Shown piece after piece: positions 37,601 to 46,600 of a stretch of 64,000 nucleotides of DNA. Both the position numbers and the translations under genes were made by a program. The stretch is from positions 28,382,923 to 28,446,922 of the forward strand of contig CP099847.1 in NCBI GenBank assembly GCA_030062745.1, read 5' to 3'. The notes beneath the pieces are model-generated. The model did no database searches. It was given only the letters and a program-made list of their open reading frames with translations, and was not told the origin of the DNA. The DNA is from Capitulum mitella (taxonomy: Eukaryota; Arthropoda; Thecostraca; Pollicipedomorpha; Pollicipedidae). The first letter of the stretch is position 1. Every line of letters starts with the position of its first letter.

Positions 37601-40600
37601 GCTAATTGGTTCTCACATCAAAGGCCATTGAAATCTTGAGCAGATAACATGGACTGCAAACGGCAGACGGCATGTGTTCATTTATGAGTGTTTGGTATGG
37701 ATTGGTGGAATCAAGCAAAACTTACGACACGGCAAAACATTCCGACAATAATAAATGCTTTACACAACGTCATTTCTTTTAAGTCATTGCGTAGTTTAGA
37801 CAAAAACGGGGCGTGCTGTGTAACAAGGACAAGATCTGTGAAGCTTACACAGGACGTCGACGGTGTGCGTGAGCTCTATCATCGGCTTGGAGGAGACGGA
37901 ACAGGTGAAGTTGGCGGCATCCTGCAGCGTCACACGGTCGATCCGCAGGTTGTAGTCGTCCACTAGGCTCAGTCGACTGTCGGAATCGACGATCAGATGT
38001 CGAGCCGTCAGCACGCGTTTCCCTTGTGTCCATACCACGGAATGCTTGCCTGCAAACGTTGGAAGCTTAGAAAGGCGACTATTTAAAAAGTCAACATATG
38101 TCATGGCGATACATGAAAAATGACTAAAGCAACATGATTTAAAGTCCGGGATGATGCCAGTCAAAATATGCACGTCCATAAACATCTGTACATTTGGAAT
38201 AAATAGTCTGTAAAACACAGTAACTTACACGACGTTGCACAGCATTATCATTAAGCACAAAGGTCATGCACATGTCGTCCACAAAGTAGCAAACAGTGCT
38301 CACGGTTATCATGGAGAACCAGGCTTTTCCACTTGAAATTCGCCAACTTACCCAGAGAGATCCTACATTAAGTTAACGTTGTTCGAGTCGTTAAACTCGG
38401 GCCCAAAACCTATGATTCGGCCACACAGATTAAGGGAACGGCCTCTCCTCGGTGTTGCTACGCGGCATTAGACCCCGCTTAATGCCGTATTAAATTCTTA
38501 GAAACGTTGTAGACGTCACGGAAAGAGCCCCGGGGAGATTCAGGAGGGCACTTGTCATGATCTGCCGCCAGACGCCGGCTGACGATGACGGAGGGCGTCG
38601 TCCCGACCCGGCGAGGCAGCCGGCCGGACGCCGCGGACGAACCGACCGCTTCCCCGCCGCCGCACCGGCCGGCCGGAGCGCAGAGAAGGACCGGGCCGGG
38701 TCGGTACTCACCGAGTCTGGCCACCGTGCAGGGCAGCAGGACGGCGTCGCCCTCCCTGACCCTGAACAGGCCCGGCTGCGACAGGAAGGTCGGCCCCGGC
38801 GGCGAATTCGGGCGCGCGGAGACAGCCGCAGCGTCTGAAATCAGCGCCGCGGGGTGTTGGGTTGGCGCGGATGGAGGCACTGCTGTTCGGTCGTCATGGT
38901 TACGGCGTGACGCGTCATGTCGTGCACATGTCCTCCTTGTAAGTAGTCCTAGCCTGCACGGCGGAGACTTCTCGTTGCTTTCCGAGAGCAGCAGGCCGCT
39001 GGCACCTTGACAACACTTACCGTCATGAAACTCATCACACACTCTCTAATGTAACGTAAATCACACAGACTTCACCGACAACGCATGAGGTCGCAGCAAC
39101 GCCTCTACACTCAGTGTCATTCAGTCGCGCACCATGGGTAACGGTACTGTAGGAAAGCTATTTGCCAGTCTTTCGCGCTAGGGTCGAGTCGTTCGGAGTA
39201 CCGAGAATTTGTTCTGGGAACATCACCGGCGGTGTGGAAATGATCGATTCCTGGACCAAGCCTCCGGAGCTTGGCAACTGCGCTATGCAAAATTTATTAC
39301 AAACCCAGCGGCCGGAATGAAAAGTTCTGTGTTGTCAGAGGGGCCATCAATATCCTCTGTAAGGGAATTCAAGAATCAATTCACTGATTTTGAAGATCAA
39401 TCAGCGCGCAGTTTGTATACACAGCACATATTGCTGACTGAATGCATCTTGGAAAGTCGGCGAATACGGAATGTTTCCTTCTTGAGTGTCCAAAGTGAGT
39501 CAAGATGTCCGGGAAGCCCAAGACGTTCGTTCCATGACAAGGAATCTTATCTTAAGCTGAGGCAAATCTTAGATTCCTTGTTCATTTTGTTGACTCATAT
39601 GCCATTTTACGCCGAAAAAGGGAGGTCAGCCTTTTAAGGATGTGTGTTGCGTATTGCGATGTGCATTCCATGCGTATTTATTTGGCAGGATTTCGAAATC
39701 GTGGCTGATGCCAAACAGACGATGTGTCGAAAACAAAATTCTGCCACCAGAACTTGCGTTTTCAACTACACAACGCACGCGTTGAAGTACACCTATCATG
39801 ATAGGCTTACGTGGTCGAATGTCATTGTCAGATGACCATTAGTGAGCACAGAGCTCTGCCAAAAACGTCATGCAAAACCACAAAAGAGAAAAAACTGACC
39901 AGAAACGTCTGCACCTTTACCATTCCCCCCTAGCAACTGCAAAACGACTGCTTCAGATATCCACGCCAGCGTGCAGACGGTACTTTAAATCTCCTGTGAT
40001 TAGCATGGACTGTGTACCTACCAGTGCAGCGAAATGTCTGTAAATTATCTCTTTCACGCGTGCCTATCGTCTTTGTATCCGGGAGCGCTTGAATCCTACT
40101 TGTGGTACAAATGGGCGCCGATTTTGCTCCCAACGTCGTCGGCCCCGAAGAGTCAGTCGGCCCCAAAAGTGCTGTCCATCGGCGAAGACTTATTCCGAAT
40201 CCCCTTCCCGGGCAGCTCCGCACAGACCGGCCGCCCGGACTCGTCGCCGACTCCGGGTCCGGACCCGGGCACGGGACCGTATGTGGGACGCATCGCCGCG
40301 GGTAGGAACGGGCGAACGCTGTAGCGGGCCGTCAGACTGCTCGGCGTGCCACGGGCAGGCGGCAGCGTCCCGCGGGGCGCCGACCGCGGCGGAACTGGGG
40401 CGTTGAAACCGCCTTTACCGCGGCGGTGGAGCGTGAAACCGCATGCTCTAGGTTTGTGTGCGCCTTTGTCTTTCATGAGTCACGCATGGCATGCGACGTA
40501 AGGAAATGGTCACAGTGGTTGCTTTACAGGAGTGTAAATCAAAGGTTTCTCAAATACCAGGACATAATGATCCGAGTCAATAGCCGAATGTAAACTCTTA

Positions 40601-43600
40601 GCATAGTCGCCTCTTCTCGATGGAGTGGATCTCTGTGACCATCACGGCACATTGGGCCTCTCTGTATTGCCAGACGTTAAGGGCCTCCCTGTGTAATGTC
40701 AGAGGCACAGTGGGCCACTCTCTATATCGCCAGACGTCAAAGGTCTGTCCTTTTATGGCCAGGCCCAGTGCGTCTTGCATGTGGCAAGACACTGCGAATA
40801 TATATATGCATATGTATGCATGTTTGTGTGTGTGTGTATATATATATGTACATATGAGAATCTTTCTGTCTGTCTCTGTTTCTCCGTCTCTCTGTATTTT
40901 CTTTCTTCTCGCCCTCTCTTTCTCTCCCTCTCCTTCCCTCTCCCTCTCTGAGCAGAGGGCCTCTCCAGCCCGGCGGTACACGACTCGGTCCGGTTGATAC
41001 ATGCCAGCCGGCTCGGCGCTCACTTCATGCCGTCGGCGTATTTTCCGCCAGCTGACGCGCCATAAGCCGGGCCGGTCCTGCAGTCCCGCCGCTGCGCCGG
41101 CGGCCGGCCGGCCCTCCCGGCCACCCGGCTAAGGCCGGCGGCGCCCAAATTGGCCGAGCCCGGTTCAGCTGCGGGCGCGCGCCGTGAAATGGCCGGGAAT
41201 TTTTACGCAGCGCCGGCGCCGACCTCAGGAACTATGGCGGGTCGATCCCGCATCCGGCCGCGTCCGAGCAACAAGATGATCGGAAATTTATGGGTGTGAT
41301 TGATGGCGGGAAGCCGGCGAGGCCGGTCCTCTGTTGCTTCGGTGATGGCGAAGAAGAAATGACGGGACGCCGCTACTGCACAAAGGTGTCCACAGGAACT
41401 CGACAGTACTCCAGACCGATATTGGACTTTCGCACGTCATGCCGGTGCCGCGGAAAACCGACGATACCAAACTCGACGTCCGTCTCCAGCGGCAGGCAGC
41501 TCCGGACGAAGTCGACCGTAGGCCGGCGAGACGGGCAGGGGGGCAGACGTCTGTCTCGGTCAGTTAGCGTGCCGCGGACGACTGGACGCGCCGCCGGCCA
41601 CTGGCGTCTGCCCACGGCCGGATTATGCCGGTAACGAGGGCCATAAATTTCCATCAGGAGCCGGCTGCCTCAAGAAGGGGCAGCCGCGCCGCCCGCTGCA
41701 GGTGAAACACGCCGTGCCGTAATTGAAAAGCGGATTAGTCGGCGACCGGCGCCGGAAAAACAAAGTCCCCTGCGGCGAAAGTTTGCGCGCGACCGCGTGG
41801 CCGGTGGGCAGCCGGATTTGGTAGGCGACGGGCCGCCGCTCCTCGGTGGTATTGACCGAACGGAAGCCTGAAGCCTGCAGAGGACGGGGTCACTGAATCT
41901 CCCGCGAGTGACGCACGGTTTGGAAGGATAAATTATTTGTTTTCAGACGCAGCCTTGAGATTTTCTCCTAGAGGCAGGATGCAATTTTAGCCATCTCCAC
42001 TGCCATTCGAGGTCAGATGCAATGAAAACGAGCCGTGGAATTCGGACAGTCAAAGGGTGAGCAAAAGTCGTGCGGTATGGCCTGAAGTGTGACCGTAGCG
42101 AGGCCGCCAATGCCGGGGGAGTACCGTGTGCTCGCAGCGCTGACAAGTGAGTCAAATAAATCAAAATGTCACAACAGGGAGAGCATGTCGTACTATTGAG
42201 CGACTACGACCGCTGTTCCAAATGATGGATGCACGTCGTCGCGCGCCGAGGCAATGTCGAGAACTTCGTAGTTCGAATCTAATTCGATAGTGCTCCTGTT
42301 CAAGGTTGCCACAAAGCAAACTTAAGCAACTGTTTACTGAAGTGGCCATCCCGGCGGACGGGATGTTGGAGCAAAATTTAGAGGTGCAAAGGGCTAAGGC
42401 TTTCTTAACAATGACGATGCAAGTTTTGTCGTAGTATTACTCCTACACGAGTGATTATGGGATCGCGATGCCCCGGTCCAAAATGTAATACTTTGTCTCT
42501 GAAGATGTCAGCCAGGGTGGTTGTGGAACAAATGATACTCTACATGCCTCGTATTTTGGTGGGCTACCGATCTGCATTTGCACTTCATCAAAACAAAGAG
42601 AAGAAATATGACAAAGTGAAGCAAACGGTTTTGCACCTGACCTTGCGCTCAGAAATGGACCTTGATATTTTCGTCACTGAATAACATTATGAACATTGCG
42701 CTCGAAAGCACAATGCAGAAGCTTAGCATTGCTTGTCCAGAAAGTGTTTGCAGCTGGTCATATCCCTTTTAACGGATCAGAGAAAGAATGCGCATAAGCT
42801 TGGTCTAAGCCCACGGTATCCTCTCGTGGGTCTGCTCCTTCTCGTTTTTTTTTTTGTGTCGTATTTTGACGTCTGGCGAATTACGCCGTCATGACACCAT
42901 CCATGCTCGCAAAAGATTCTAACAAGATGGAGCGCAGGGCCTCCTACCAACCTATCTCGCTGGAAACAGGATCCCCTCCCCTCATTCCGCCTCCCCCCCC
43001 CTCCCACACACACGCGATCCCGTTAACAGTGCAAACTCATGCATTGTCTGCTGCAGGACAAATACACCAGAGCTGTCCAGCTCATGCCTCTCCGTGTCAT
43101 CAGCTCCAGTGTGATGAGCCCGAGACTCGGACCTACGCTTTCCTCACACTGACGGGACGCCGCGTCGCCCGTGCGCCCGGAAATGACATGCAAATGCCCG
43201 TATCGCCACTCGCTGACGATGCCCTGCTGTCTCGGGGGCTTTCTGCTGGCGTGATGCGTAGGTAGCGTCGAGACGGTGGCGGCAGGCGGCTCAGTGCGCG
43301 CCGGCAAGGCACCGGTAGAGCCTACCACACTCCGCACATCATGGCTAACCTTCGCAGAGCGGGTCGCCTAAAACAGCGGCATCGCTAGCGAATTTCACCG
43401 TTTTCGCGGTTCTTTGGCCGCCTCATAAACCGTACGTGGCACCGCCGGCGGCGCGGCGGCCGACGCCATGACAGCACGGGCCTCGATAGCCGACGCCGCG
43501 GGCTCTGAAATTTCCTGGTTTCACCGCGTCCTGTCCCCCCCCCCTCCCCTGGATCCCCGGCGGCGGCCTTATCTGCGGGCGTGATCAGCTGCGCCCCCGG

Positions 43601-46600
43601 CGGCGGCTCATGGGGGTGATCGACCTCGGCGGCGGCCGGTCCCTGCGAGATCGAAGATCGGCGCCGGCCCTGAATGCCGATGCCCGCCGGCGACGTGCTC
43701 GACCCCCAGGGGCCGGCGGCCGCAGGTGTCGTGAGAGCGGCGGCGGCGACCCCGGCCGTTTGGCCGCCGTTACGTCGCGGCGATGTCGTTCGTAGAACAG
43801 ACGGAGCTGGCGAGCGTCATTCTTGCAGGATGTACTGATTCTTGGGCAAACAGAACGGATCGTGATGTTTCTACTGCTCTTGGTCAGTTGTTGAAACTGA
43901 GCCTCTAAATTCGTTTTTCCGATAAGCGTTTCGGTGTAAAGCTATAAAATCATCAACTTTTTCGTTACTTCTTTCTGGCATGCTTGATCAAACTCAACCA
44001 ACACAATGTGGTCATTGCACTTCACCTGGTTAGCATACAACACGTATAAGGGTTTACTGTTTCATTTTTCAAAATTTTTAAATGTTGTTTTTAACTTAAA
44101 TATTTCTGCCGTGCATGCGTAAGCGATTGAACATTTCAAGCTGCTGTTTAATTTCTGCGTCGTTCCTCAAGTTAGCTCATTAAAGTCATGAGAGTTGCAT
44201 AGTTAAAAGCGTGTATGAAACAAGATTGAAACAAGAAGAGTCATTAAAGCACTTTGGGCTAATGTGGTGCTGTGCGGCTTTCCCCGAACTGATCTTCTTT
44301 GCTCTGAGAAACATCACCTGACCAACCTATTGGTCTTCATGCTTCCGTGTTTACTGTTTACTCTCACTAGGCCTTTCTGGTCGTCTGCGGGTCAGACTTC
44401 CTTTTCCACGTCCTGAAGTATCTTGCATGGTTCTTGCTTACATGGTCCGTGATAAATACACGTACGTTTTACACTAGCCAGAAAAAAATATCCTTTCCCA
44501 AGCACAGAACACCTCGCACGATTCTACGAGGGCGTTTCCAACGGTCCACACTAAACGTTTACACGTCGTCGATGAAAATCCTGGTAGTAAGTGCCCGCAC
44601 AAGCGGAACTATCTTCCGGGCCGTCTCAGCTGCGTCGCCTGAGACCGGATAAACTCGTGTGACCGCCTGTCCCTCTGGCGCTGAGCCCTCTCTGATCTCT
44701 CCTTGCGCCGGTGACTTCTGAGTGACGACACTGCGGACAACAAGGCCCTCTTCTCCACGAGCCAACGCTGCATATCAGGGTCTGCAGCAAGTTATCGCGG
44801 CTTCCCCAGCACCGGTTCTGAACGCTAGGAGCACACCGTCCTTCACAATCACGTAAACGGTTGTCCACTGACCAGTGTTACACCTGAGCCATCGCAAGTC
44901 ATCAGCGAGGTCCAGCTTCCGCAGGGTCTCGGCATTAGGGCAAATGGCGTAATCAGACGAATCGTGCCAATTTCTTTGCACGAATTTGTTTGTCCGCAAA
45001 AAGCACGGAGTGGAAGAACAAGACTTCATTGTAGGCCCTATCGTCGGCGTTTTGTGTCTGTGCGCATCTGGAAGCGAGGTGCACGGTTCTGGACCCACGA
45101 GCCAGGAACATTCTCGCATTAGCGAGGGAAAATCTCAAGGTCTTGAAGGAAATGTTGCACGCCACGTCCATATTTCTGCCTGGTACGACCACGACAATGT
45201 GTCGTACACCCTGCTGTACCGCGCTGGCACCGAAGAAAGGGGTTCGTCAGTCATAGTATCGCTAGGCTTAGATGCGACAAGAGAAATTAAAGCTCCTGTG
45301 TTGTGCACTCAATTGGAAAAACAAAACCATCTGTTGCGAAGTTGCACGCATGTTGGACACGCATCATGCTTTTCGTTTTGTTTTGCTCCATTACGTACAA
45401 TAGCGTCTTTGGCATTGATGCCTAATTTGGTAACTTTCATATTTTTTTAAAAAATGTTTTATGCTGCAGTTAAAGTGTTTTCCTCCTATTGATTTGTTTA
45501 ACATAATTTGCGCCTTGTCATGACATGCTGAATTTGTTTCCTTCGGCTGTGCGTTTCTGTGTGATGCCCCACTCCCAAGCCATCTGTTGACCAACTGCGT
45601 CAGCCTCCAAATCACCGCTGCGCTGAGGGCGCTTGCCCACTCCTCACCAAACATTGGAGTTGGCTGGACGTGGCGCCGGCTGCGGCCTGGCCGCTGCCTG
45701 CTTCCATCTTCCGTCTGACACTAAATACAGTATCGTGTTCGATGCCTCACTCAAATGGTTGGTGCTGCCGCAAACCGAGATTAATCCAGGCGCCAGCGCC
45801 AGCGCCCTGACTGAGATGATAGGCTGCGAGCGAGATGTGTGAGCGCAGCACAGCTCAGCAAGAGCTCACCTGCGACCGCTCAGACGGAGAGGTCATGAAT
45901 GGTGCGTTTTAGAAACTGAATTTCAAGCCGACGCCAATCCTCACAGGCCAAAAATATTTTCGGATTTTCACAGAACGAAAGCGGCGTTTGATGGGCGCTT
46001 GCCTTCTTCGAACCTGCCGCACATGTTTCACCGGCAGTGGAAACAAATAACTAGCCCCTGTTCCGCACAATGGCTCAGGTCATCGCCAAAACTTTTCCTG
46101 AACGAAAAGTAAGATTTCGATTAATTAACCAACGGTTCTATCAAAAATGGAATGGCTATCATTTACTAGATCCAGGCATTCAAATTTCCACAAGCATAAT
46201 GTGTCAATATGATGAGTCAAAAGGAAAATATCACATCACAGTCGCGTTTTGAAAATAAGCGTATGACATCCATCTACATGATGCAAAGCCCCAATCTCAG
46301 CATCTTAAGAGACACATTTACTTCAGTAGCAAGTGCTTCCGTGCAGAGTTAAAGCGCGAATTCCGTGCTGACGGTAACAAGGATTTCTCCGAAAACAGCT
46401 CGCCAATCATATCAGCATTCGAACGATGAAGCATTCATTTAGGTGAGCTCGTTTGGCGACAGTCAGCTGAGATTAGGGCATTACGGGCCGCCGCTGCTCG
46501 TTTGGTCAGCCCACGCGCCTGCGAGCAGTCGGAGCTGTTCAGGGCAGACCGAGCTGCTCGCCCTAGATAGGGCTTCATTGATTTAGTTTCAGACACTTCT

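Larger units (their letters stand above)
33760..37848 (-). other. Intron 3 of the adhesion gene (4.1 kb)
   Basis: No exon is recognised. It contains a family-3-like fragment with an (AT)n tract, a broken LINE reverse-transcriptase fragment and a GC-hairpin element fragment, all listed separately. Confidence 0.75.

Noticed and set aside
42255-42300. GTTCGAATC resembling a tRNA B box
   Set aside because: No flanking T-stem pairing, A box or acceptor stem could be found.
44775-45450. Overlapping open frames on both strands in intron 1
   Set aside because: No family resemblance, no conserved motif and no splice support.
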